A stretch of DNA of 37,837 nt, taken from NCBI GenBank assembly GCA_001970855.1, contig LSSN01001434.1, forward strand, positions 1 to 37,837, written 5' to 3'. A model generated the notes under the pieces. That model saw only the letters and a list, made by a program, of their open reading frames with translations. It was not told where the DNA came from and made no database searches. This document shows positions 1-9,224 of the stretch, one piece after another. Position 1 is the first letter of the stretch, and each line of letters begins with the position of its first letter. A program made the translations under genes and the position numbers. The DNA comes from Smittium culicis (Eukaryota > Kickxellomycota > Harpellomycetes > Harpellales > Legeriomycetaceae).

Positions 1-180
1 ATTCATGATTATCTATCCACTAATACATTATCATAAGCATTGATTATTATGCATTAAATAATTCATGATTATCTATCCACTAATACATTATCATAAGCAT
101 TGATTATTATGCATTAAATAATTCATGATTATCTATCCACTAATACATTATCATAAGCATTGATTATTATGCATTAGATA
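1..180. repeat. Tandem repeat, 60-bp unit, three copies at window edge
   Basis: Three head-to-tail copies of a 60-bp AT-rich unit beginning ATTCATGATTATC. Copies 1 and 2 are identical; copy 3 differs by one base (A to G at 177). The array is cut by the window start, so its true length is unknown. It ends 39 bp before the first tRNA gene. Near-identity of the copies means recent homogenisation, or an assembly artefact at a contig end. Confidence 0.95.
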
Positions 181-219
181 ATTTTACTAATTGATGATTT
201 CATTTGCTAACAAAACCAT

Positions 220-292
220 GGGGACTTAGCTCAGCTGGGAGAGCGTGCGACTGAAGATCGTACGGTCCCGAGTTCAATCCTCGGAGTCCCCA
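220..292 (+). tRNA. tRNA-Phe (GAA)
   Basis: A complete cloverleaf can be drawn. The acceptor stem GGGGACT pairs with AGTCCCC, and the anticodon stem TGCGA pairs with TCGTA around the loop CTGAAGA, giving anticodon GAA. The T-arm contains GTTCAATCC and the discriminator base is A. There is no intron and no encoded CCA. No T-run follows; the next tRNA starts 8 bp downstream. Confidence 0.96.
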
Positions 293-300
293 TATTATTA

Positions 301-372
301 GGATCGATAGCTCAGCGGTAGAGCTTCCGATTGCAGATCGGATGGTCCCGTGTTCAATCCACGGTCGGTCCT
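301..372 (+). tRNA. tRNA-Cys (GCA)
   Basis: The acceptor stem GGATCGA pairs with TCGGTCC (one G-T pair). The anticodon stem TCCGA/TCGGA encloses the loop TTGCAGA, giving anticodon GCA. The T-loop is GTTCAATCC and the discriminator is T. There is no intron. It sits 8 bp after tRNA-Phe and 5 bp before tRNA-Leu, with no TTTT on either side. Confidence 0.96.
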
Positions 373-377
373 TCTTT

Positions 378-459
378 GGTGACTTGCCCGAGTGGTCCAA
401 GGGGTCAGGTTTAGGCCCTGATATGGAAACATGCGTGGGTTCGAACCCCACAGTCATCA
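378..459 (+). tRNA. tRNA-Leu (UAG)
   Basis: A class II tRNA with a long variable arm. The acceptor stem GGTGACT pairs with AGTCATC. The anticodon stem TCAGG/CCTGA encloses TTTAGGC, giving anticodon TAG. The T-arm is GTGGG-TTCGAAC-CCCAC and the discriminator is A. There is no intron. A TTTTT run 4 bp after the gene (464-468) is the first plausible Pol III terminator downstream of all three tRNAs. Confidence 0.96.
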
Positions 460-463
460 TAAC

Positions 464-468
464 TTTTT
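464..468 (+). terminator. Pol III T-run terminator of the tRNA array
   Basis: Five T residues directly after tRNA-Leu. The gaps Phe-Cys (293-300) and Cys-Leu (373-377) have no run of four Ts, so this is likely the shared stop of one transcript. That reading is inference. Confidence 0.7.
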
Positions 469-638
469 GTGTTTATTTCAGAATTTGACTTAATTTTATT
501 TACCTAGTATTTTTGAAATTATTTAATAATGAAGAAAAAAATTTAAAATTACAATATAGATTTATTTACAAAGAAAATTATTATCAAATTCTAATAAACC
601 GAAAGAGTAGTTTTGAGATTCTAGGTAATCAATAATGT

Positions 639-3600
639 CTACTTTTTGGTCTTTGATGGTGTAGATGCGTAGTTAATACTTTTTATAAACGGATATACAG
701 AATGAGGAGATCTCATTGGAGTTAATAAGTACTTTTCGACACTATTTTCGAAACGAGATGAAAAATCACTCGATTCGATATTTGCAGGGCTATGTGGTAG
801 CTTTCTGCTGACAGATCTTTGAGAATTAGTGCTCGATTTTTTTGCTGCTTTTGTAGCTCTTTTGGGTCCTAGGTCAGATAGTTGTGTTGCAAAAGAGAAT
901 TCAGGCTGTATAAATTCTAATTCATCAACTGGATCATCAGATAAATAATCCAGGCGACTATGTTTTAGGTTTCTGATTATCGGTACTGTTTGCTTTGTAG
1001 AAGTAAGAGGTTCATTAATAGGCGTATTTTGATGTTTTAATTTCGAGTGCATTTTTTTAATCTTGATGTCTAAAGCTTCGAGGTAATCTACAACTGAGCT
1101 TCTGTTTAAATCAGAAAACAAACTCCTTTGTGATTTAATGTCATTAATCATTTTCGTATTTTCTAAAATAGGTTCAAAACCTTGCAAGTTGGAGGAATCA
1201 GCAACAGTTGAATTTGTACTGGCTTTCTCGTCGGCCATTTCCCATTTATTTCTCATTTCAGATACCTTTTTATTCCGTGCAGTCAAGTCATCGTACCTCT
1301 TCCAAACTTCAAAAAGAAAAGCTTTAGCCTCAACAAGCAAATCAGTTGCATCAAAAATTGATGCAATGTTTAAAAAATCCTTTGGCGCAAGACCCCAGAA
1401 TATTAGCCTGTCAACGACCTTTCCAAAAAAATTTGAAATCAGTTTTTTGTCAACATCGGCATTAAATTGCGGGCTAGAATCATCATGGTATAAACCGAAT
1501 TTCCGACTTTTATTTCTATGAGGGTAATTAATGTCATATAGAATGTTTTTAACTTTAAGAATGATTGACCTTAAGGCGGGGGTTTTAGTGTTTTTGCTAG
1601 AGCGAAGATCCATTCTTTGGTTGAAAATTTCAGATGAAGACACAAAGTATTTAGAGTAATATGAGATTGATAACATCGAAAATGAGAGCTCAGTTATGTT
1701 GAAGTCAGAGAAAAAAGTTGAATCATTTGGATCAATGGAATATTTAACCAAAGGTGAATCCCTTTTATTTTTTAGAGACTTATTGAAAGAAAATATATTG
1801 GTTTTAGGTGACAGAATGAGGTCCTTTAACTCGGATGTGTGAATTAAAATTCGATTAGCTTCACATAAAAAGTTTTCAAGATATTCAAATGAAGGTACTG
1901 GATCCTTATAAAGAATGCTTTGGGAATCCGATACAGCTCCAGGATTCTTACAGTTATAATTTATTAAGCCTATATTACTATTACACAATTTTATACAGAT
2001 GGTGCTAAGCATGTTTCCAACAACTGCTAGCTTGGTATGTTTTAAAGATGTATCAATTGAGGCAGGGTCTTGAAAAAAATGAATTGTTGATTTCAAAATC
2101 GACTCGAATGCAAGAAATAGTAATCCTGAGGAACCAATAACTTCAGGGAGGCGCATGAGCCATTTTATATATGGCGGTATACTTGATGAAGCAGTTAAAT
2201 TATGACCGTTTCGGTTTTCATCAAGATATTCATAGTAATCCCAAGAATCATCGGAATCAAATCCATCAAATGACCGAGATTCTTTAATGCTTTTTTTCTC
2301 GCGGACTTTGGATTCAATTGAATAATAGAAAGACCAAAGGTTTATATAGTCGTTGTAAAATTTGCTGCTATTACCTATAATATTTTTAGTTATTATTTTT
2401 AGAGATGACAAGAACTTTTGACCATTCCCAAAAATTTGAGACTGCTTAAAAATTTTGTTCAGGTAAAATTCGTTAAATATTTTAGGAGATGTTTTTGAGC
2501 TTGTCTTTAGATTCACAGAGTCTTTTATTGTATTCTCGACAACCCAAAAGTGTTGAAAAGACGCGCCTCTAGATAGTAGGGCCTGTATGAGAATAAAATC
2601 TAATTGAAATTCATGCAATATTTTGTAGACTTGGTAAACAATATGTTGTAGCGCAACAAATCTATGGTTGGAATAAAAAATTAGGAGGTTTGTAAAAGAA
2701 TTTAATGGGAATATAAAGTAGAGAGGTATAGATATAGATATAGAAATAAAGGTAAGTTATATAGGAGTTGGATAGGATACCTTCTAAGGTGAGGAGGAAT
2801 TTCGTCATACGAATTGCTAATTTTTTCGATATTATCGTCAAGGTCAAAGTTGATGCCTATATTATTACCAATAGCAAATGCGGCTAAGATCTTTAAGGGC
2901 ACACCTTGGCTTCCCATAAATGCTCCATCGCTCCAGAAAATAGTGATATATTTTTCATTTTTGACGATTGATTCGACCCAATCGAGCCATAGGAACTCAA
3001 AACAGCTGCATAGAGACGAATAAAGAAACTTTAGCTCGGCTGGGATAGAAAATAATGAAGAGGCTTTGACTTTAGATTTGTATAGTTTGCTCCATAAATT
3101 CAAAAAGTCATTATTTTTTCTTATTGATCTTTTGTTGAATGATCTTTTAGATGATAAACCAGGGCTCATGATTATACCTGAGTTACAGTGAAGACTGGAT
3201 AAACCAGATTCTGAATTCTTTCTGGGAGAAATGAACCAATCCTCGGGTTTTGAAAGAGTTGGGTATATTGGCTGAGAATCTGATCTTTTTATTGATGAGA
3301 GAACAGTGTTTTTTGACTTTTTTCTATGGTGATTTGGATAAAATTTTGGTAAACGAATGTATGAGCTGGATTTTTTATCGTTTTCGGAAAAGCTTTCATA
3401 CTCATCGCTTGAGAGGCTAAAGCTGAGCTCAGTTTCTCTATAATCTATTTTGCGAGCTTGGGATAATCTTCTAGTTGATTTCGGAACAACTTTCTTCTTA
3501 CCGCCGTACTTATTTAATGGTGCTCTTTTGTCGTTACTTTTAGATTTTATCAATGTTCTAAGGAAACCAGTGTCCTTGATTTTTTCGTTGAAAGTAAAGG

Positions 3601-3862
3601 AGGCTCGTCTTTTCCTGGAAATGATGGGTGAACTAGAATCGTAAAAATCATCGTCGCTTATTGCAGAATCGAAGTTTAGTGAGTATTCGCTAGAAAGAAA
3701 ATTTTCAGTTTTGCTGGTGTGATTCAAACTCTCAATCGAGTTTATAATTGATGGGTTTTTTTGTACAATGTGAATGGCGTGGCGTACCTTTCCTATTACA
3801 ACGCGTACGATACGCATTATTTTATCTGAAGAGACGAAATCATCTTCGGTTACAAGATCCAT
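639..3862 (-). CDS. Unrecognised ~1034-aa basic, probably nuclear protein (two exons)
   Basis: Exon 1 is 2781-3862 and exon 2 is 639-2661. The intron at 2662-2780 (119 bp) runs from GTATCC to CATAG in phase 2 and restores the frame across ...PPHLRRFVALQHIVYQ.... The start is the ATG at 3862; an in-frame TTG six bases upstream is not a likely start. The predicted protein has a short N-terminal region with VVIGKVRHAIHIVQKN. A long Ser/Lys/Arg-rich low-complexity stretch follows, with basic clusters (RKRRASF, KKKVVPKSTRR, NHHRKKSK). Then comes a conserved-looking hydrophobic and helical core around WLDWVESIVKNEKYITIFWSDGAFMGSQ. The tail is Ser-rich with Ser/Thr-Pro sites (LLTPMRSP). I see no signal peptide, clear membrane segment or enzyme motif. 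The basic clusters suggest a nuclear location (inference). I do not recognise the family. The open frame through two long exons makes a real gene very likely. Confidence 0.82.
2662..2780 (-). other. Spliceosomal intron of the unrecognised gene
   Basis: GTATCC donor and CCATAG acceptor on the minus strand, 119 bp. Reading on without splicing gives a low-complexity run (LYLYLYLS) and then a stop, so splicing is needed to reach the downstream long frame. Confidence 0.8.
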
Positions 3863-4809
3863 ATTCAAAGCAAATATATTTTATAGTCGTCTATTTACTA
3901 TTTTAAAAAAGAAAGATGGTGAGGAATGATTAAATTGAAGCTTTTTTAAATATTGAACTTGTTTGATTATAAACTAAGCTTACTTGGCTTTTCTTTATTA
4001 TTTATCCACAGTTTGGATATATTATTATACTGTGATTGGTGCTCAGTGCTTACATTTACGGCTTTAGGCTTAAATAAGTATATGAATAAAACCAATCATA
4101 TCGATTAATATCGTATTTTATTATTTTTTGCGCATAAAATCTCTATATTTATCATTTCACTATTAAAAAAATATACATATTAATTTGAAATATAAAAAAC
4201 GAAACTTTTGATTTACAACGAACTTTCTTATCAATTTCAACGGAAAAAATTCCATCAAAGATTAGAAAATTTTTAAAAGAAAAAAATAAAAGAGAAAATG
4301 ATTATTATTTTTAAAAGAGCATCAAGCACAATTTATTTTTTTTATTTAATACAAGAAAATTCATACGTGTAGAAACCAACTATTAAAAACACTAATAAAA
4401 TTAACTAAATTCTCAACCGATTCCCTTCTGGAAATCTCGTTTCACCATAAAATGTGAGCTTTAGCACAAAAAAGCTTTAAAAGTGCGTTGTAATGTGGAC
4501 TGTGCGAGGACGTGGTTTCATCTAATAGTAAACGTACATTAAATTACAGAGTACAAAATAAAATTAAAAACCGTAAAAAATAAACAAAATGACGTTTCAT
4601 TTTGAAAAGTTTTTTTTTCTTTTTTTTTTTTTTTCGAGTCATGAGTTTGTAATAAATGCAAATGGAAGGCGATATATGAAAAAATAAATAAATACATTTT
4701 CAGTGATATTTTTTATTATTTTTTGTGTATAATGAATAAATTAAAGCTAAAAAACTAAATTAAAAAGGAAAATTTTTTTATATTTCAGGAAAGTGGAAAA
4801 AGAGACAAG
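3863..4809. other. Intergenic: promoter of the unrecognised gene and 3' flank of the SERCA gene
   Basis: No gene found. Two oppositely oriented CCAAT boxes lie about 175-235 bp upstream of the unrecognised gene (ATTGG at 4035-4039, CCAAT at 4092-4096). A long pyrimidine/T tract lies near 4610-4635, and several AATAAA-like signals near 4690-4735 would be read on the other strand. Otherwise AT-rich and featureless. Confidence 0.6.
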
Positions 4810-7800
4810 TTACAAGTTTTTCTTTTCAGTGATGGACTGTGTCGATTCGGCAGGGATTTTTTCAATGAAGTTCCTTGAAATGAATTTCAATATTTCGTCA
4901 ATAAGTAAAACTGGAGCGCTGATCCAAATAACGGCCTCCCATTGTTTCCAGGATAGGGCAGATACGGCAAAGACTTGCTGCATTGAAGGAATATATAAAA
5001 TTCCACAGTGTAAAACTACTGAAAGTATAATAGCACCAACCAAGTACATGTTGGTATGGAGAGGCAGTGTTATTAAGCTTTCATTTTCTGATAAACTATT
5101 CATAGCATTAAACATTTCAATGATAACCAAAACAGACAAAGACATGGTTGAGGCCAATACAGCGTGGTAGTTAGAAAACATTGAGCAGTCTATATTATTT
5201 CTAGATGAACAAGTATGGAAGTTGACTAGCTCAGAGAATGGAATCATTGGGCCAGTAGTGTCATACATAAAGTACCATGAATAAGCGAAAACAGTAGCTG
5301 CTCCAACATAGAATCCGACTATCAAGTAACGGACCAACAGCCAGCCATTTACAAGTGGTTCAGAAGCTTTTCTTGGAGGGGTGCGCATGATCAAGTGTCC
5401 GATTGGATTAAAGCCTAGAGCAGTTGCTGGCAATCCATCAGTGACAAGATTTACCCACAAAAGTTGAACGGGGATAAGGGCTTCAGGGAGGTTAAGTAGG
5501 ACAGTTAAGAAGATAGATACAACTTCACCAATATTAGAAGATATCAAGTATCTAATGAACTGTTTGGTGTTATTGTAAATGGCACGGCCTTCAGAAACAG
5601 CCATAGTAATAGTGGCAAAGTTATCATCAGCCAAAATCATATCACTAGCCATTTTAGCAACGTCAGTTCCTGAGCCCATAGATATACCTATATTAGATTT
5701 TTTAAGAGCTGGAGCGTCATTCACACCATCACCGGTCATAGCAACAATATGGCCTTGTGCTTGCAAAAGCTCAACCAGCAGTTCTTTGTGGCTTGGTTCA
5801 GTTCTGCTGAAGAGGCGGGCCTTTTTAACGACTTCGAGCTGTTCGCTTCTAGTCATGGCCTCAAGCTGACGACCGGTGAATGATAGATCTTTCAAGTCTT
5901 CGGTAATGTTGAATACACCAATTGAGCGGCATACACTTTCAGCAGTTCCGGGGTTGTCACCAGTGATAACAACGACTCTAATACCAGCAGCGTGACATTC
6001 TTGGATAGATTTATAAACTTCAGGTCTAGGGGGGTCACGAAGAGCAGCAATACCAAGGAAAACCATATTTTGTTCAACTTCAATAAATTCTTTAGTATCA
6101 GTAAGATTATTAATTCTGTCATAATCAGGAGAGTCAACAGTTGCCATAGCGATCATTCTAAGAGATTTTTGGACACCATATTCATAGAGCTTGTCAAGTA
6201 TTTTGGCTTTGACTTGCATTGAAATAGGAACAGTTTTGAGGGAAGAGTCTTTATCAAGAACGCGAACGTGGGTGCATCTTTCTAAAATACTTTCAGGGGC
6301 ACCTTTGACCAAGAGTCTAGAGCCACCCTGATCTTTAACTAAAACAGACATAGATTTTCTGTCGCGGGTAAATTCAAGAACGTTTAGTCTTTTAGCCAAG
6401 TTAGAGTACCAGTTACCACAAGCGGTTAGACGATCAGATTTATCCATTGTTTCTAGATTTTGGTTGAGAGAGGAAGATCCAGAACCAAGTTTTTCAACAA
6501 GTGTTTTCAAAGAGGCTTCGGTAGGCTCACCGATGTGCTTAACAAAATTTAAGTTTTCGTCGTAGGTTAGGGAGGCGTTGTTACAGTGAACAGATACTTC
6601 AGAAATTTCTTGGAGCAAGAGGTTGTTTTCGGCGGGGAAATCGCAAATTTGACCGCTAGGGGCGATAACAGAGCCTTCAGGGCCATATGTTGTTCCATTG
6701 ATGTAGTATTCGTTGGTGTGATCATCGGAGCCGATGGTGAGTAAGTATTCGACGGCCATTTGGTTAGTAGTTAGAGTTCCAGTTTTGTCGGAGCAGATAA
6801 CGCTTGTGCAGCCTAAAGTTTCGACGCTTGGTAAGCTTCTGACAATGGCGTTCTTTTTAGCCATTCTTTGGGTTCCGAGGGCGAGACAGGTGGTGATAAC
6901 GACGGCGAGACCTTCAGGGATGGCGGCGACAGCGAGGGCAACGGCGATTTTGAAGTAGTAGACAGCACCTCTAATCCAACCATGATGGATGGGTTCGTTG
7001 AAATGTCTGATATTGATGACCCAAACCAAGATACAAATGATGGAGATAAATTTGGCAAGTACATCACCGAAATCGTCTAGCTTGTTTTCCAAGGGAGTCT
7101 TTTCTTTTTCGTTTTCAGAGATAGATTTGTGAATATTACCTAGAGCGGTGTGAATTCCAGTTTCTACGACAATACAAGTGGCTCTACCGCTGACAACAGA
7201 GGTACCTGAGAAGACCATGTTAGTTTGCTCTTGCTTGACGGCGTTTTGGATGGTAACTTTGGAGGTGTATTTGTTGACAGAGTTAGACTCACCAGTAAGG
7301 ATGGATTGTTCGATTCTTAAAAGGGAGGATTCGAGTTGTAGTACACGGCAATCAGCAGGGATTTTGTCACCAACAGAAATTCTGATGATGTCACCGGGAA
7401 CGAGTTCAGCGGCATTTATTTTTGATTCGACTGAATCTCTGATGACAAGAGCTTCTTCCGGAGAATAAAGTAACAAAGCTTCAATGGCCTTTTCAGCGTT
7501 AGTTTCTTGCAAGACACCGATAGTGGCATTTGCAATCAAGATGAGTAAGATAACAATTGGTTCGACGAAAGAGAGGAAGGAGAGATCGCCTTCTTCGAAG
7601 AAAGCGAGGACGAAAGAAACGGCAGCAGCACCAAGGAGGATTATTACGAGTTTATCTTTAAATTGATCGAGGATAAGCTCAAACATAGAAGTGCCTTCCT
7701 CGGTAGGGAGTTCTAATTGCGAATGTTATAGGTGGATGTAAGTTGGGTAAATAAATTGAACAATTTGATTAAAACGAATTAGGGATGAAAAAGGTGAGTA

Positions 7801-7944
7801 AAATATTGCGTAGAGCTAACCGTTTCTTCCGTGCTCTAACAAGAGAGTTTGGGCAGTTTCTTTTGTGAGACCATGGGATATATTTACTTGGAACAAATCT
7901 AAAACCTGTTCCTCATCCAGAGAGTATATTTCCTTGTTATTCAT
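4810..7944 (-). CDS. SERCA-type P2A Ca2+-transporting ATPase (two exons)
   Basis: This P-type ATPase pumps Ca2+ from cytosol into the ER. Exon 1 is 7821-7944 and exon 2 is 4810-7712. The 108-bp intron (GTTAGC...AATTAG, phase 1) joins ...LLLEHGRN to [12 protein letters not shown]. The product is about 1008 aa, the normal SERCA length. Residues run one behind rabbit SERCA1 from M4 on. TGES is at 181-184. M4 has AAIPEGL with the Ca2+ ligand Glu308. The phosphorylated Asp350 lies in [18 protein letters not shown] (511-515) is in the nucleotide domain and TGDGVNDAP is at 701-709. M5 supplies Asn768 and Glu771, M6 Asn796, Thr799 and Asp800, and M8 Glu907. Every transport and catalytic residue is therefore present. 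Both site I and site II ligands, including M8 Glu907, favour SERCA over a PMR1-type pump. The C-terminus ends KKNL, a di-lysine ER-retrieval pattern. The start ATG lies directly after a GTAAGT. Confidence 0.97.
7713..7820 (-). other. Spliceosomal intron 1 of the SERCA gene
   Basis: 108 bp, minus strand, donor GTTAGC and acceptor AATTAG. A branch-like CTATAAC lies shortly before the acceptor. Without splicing the frame stops one codon past GRN. The join recreates the conserved N-terminal stretch of the family (G-x-N-E-L-P-x-E-E-G). Confidence 0.88.
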
Positions 7945-9224
7945 ACTTACCTGCTTTATCGATTATCCGGAAAGAGGTGGGTTTACGAGTGAGTAATTGA
8001 TGGATAACAAAAATATAAGAGATAAAGAAAAAGGAAGAATGAAAAGCGCAGAAATATCTTGGACACTTTATGTGTTAAATAAAAAGTGCCTTTTTTTTAT
8101 TTTTAGCAGAGAATAGATGAGATTAAGAAATGTCTTTGGTATAAAAAACTATTCATATTTCTATGATTTTTTTCTGCCTTAGTTTCTGCTCAGTTCAAAA
8201 CAGCCAATAGAAATAATGCGTAGTTCACTATTCAGCCAATAGCCGCAGAATTTTTTACCACCCTCGCTTTCTAATCTATTTTCTTATTTTATCTAATTTT
8301 GGCCAAAGCTGAATAGCCCATACAGTTCGCCAATGAACACAAATCGATTAATTACTGGGCGAAAAATATATTAATAATCAATAATAAATGTGAAACCACT
8401 CATGATTGGTTGTTACTGTATGCGGAGCTGAAATGCATATCCAATTTCCAATTGCTATATAGAATTAAACCAGTATCATTCCAATCATAATCACTAATGG
8501 TTTTGGCCAATAAGCTTCTTTATCCTAACAGCTGGTACAGATAAGATTAAGGCTATTGGCTATGTGCTTTTTTTTTGAAGTTTAAAGTATCTAATAAAAA
8601 ACGAGTAATTATAAAACGGTAGAGTGGAGATTAAAGATTAGGCCATAAAAAAAAAAATTCAAATTCAAAGCAGCTAATTTTATACGCGTATCTAAAATCT
8701 GCCCAACACCAAAAGCTATGCCAAGTAAATCGCTAGCCAATAAAGTTCCGATATTTATATAATAAAAAAGAATAGTAAATCGCTAATCCAAAATAGCAGT
8801 GATAAGATACTGCCGATAAATCCCAAATGAAATTATATCCTTATCTGCACGCGCACACGACCCGCCATTTATTTCTGTACCTTTAAAATTTGAAATATCC
8901 CCGTACCATCCTGAGCCCTTATATAGTTTCATTCAAGCTTTGATGCGCTAAAAAAAAACGGGGAACTATAGAATTCGTTTGAATATTAGTACATTTAAAA
9001 ATATACATCAGATATTCAATAATGCTATTTGGGCTAATTTAAGCTTGTCTTTAATAAAAAAAAAAATTTGTTTATTTTTCGAAAGCAAAATATTAATTAA
9101 TAGTTAAATGTAAAAATTATATAATAAATAAAATAAAATAAAATAAATATCATCCTGTCTAGACTCATTGGTAATATACTCCTAACTACTAATAAACGTT
9201 GTTCACTATTAGCCTGTATAATAG
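7945..9224. other. Intergenic: SERCA promoter region and 3' flank of the nuclear envelope gene
   Basis: No coding region found. The part from 8200 to 8745 is packed with CCAAT boxes (listed separately). The rest is AT-rich, with A/T runs and a short AAATA-type simple repeat near 9121-9147. The SERCA transcription start is not evident. Confidence 0.6.
8204..8741. promoter_or_regulatory. CCAAT-box cluster upstream of the SERCA gene
   Basis: CCAAT occurs at 8204, 8236, 8330, 8441, 8448, 8481, 8507 and 8737, and its complement ATTGG at 8405 and 8555. That is ten in about 540 bp, where roughly one is expected at this base composition. Several share the longer form GCCAATA. CCAAT is bound by the HAP/NF-Y complex in fungi. 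Occupancy here is inference. Confidence 0.55.

Noticed and set aside
1..180. CRISPR-like array
   Set aside because: The repeats are directly adjacent with no spacers, and the genome is eukaryotic.
200..460. 86-codon minus-strand open frame
   Set aside because: It runs across all three tRNA genes in antisense and is a by-product of their composition.
3863..3868. Two-codon N-terminal extension of the unrecognised gene
   Set aside because: The upstream codon is TTG; the ATG at 3862 is the natural start.
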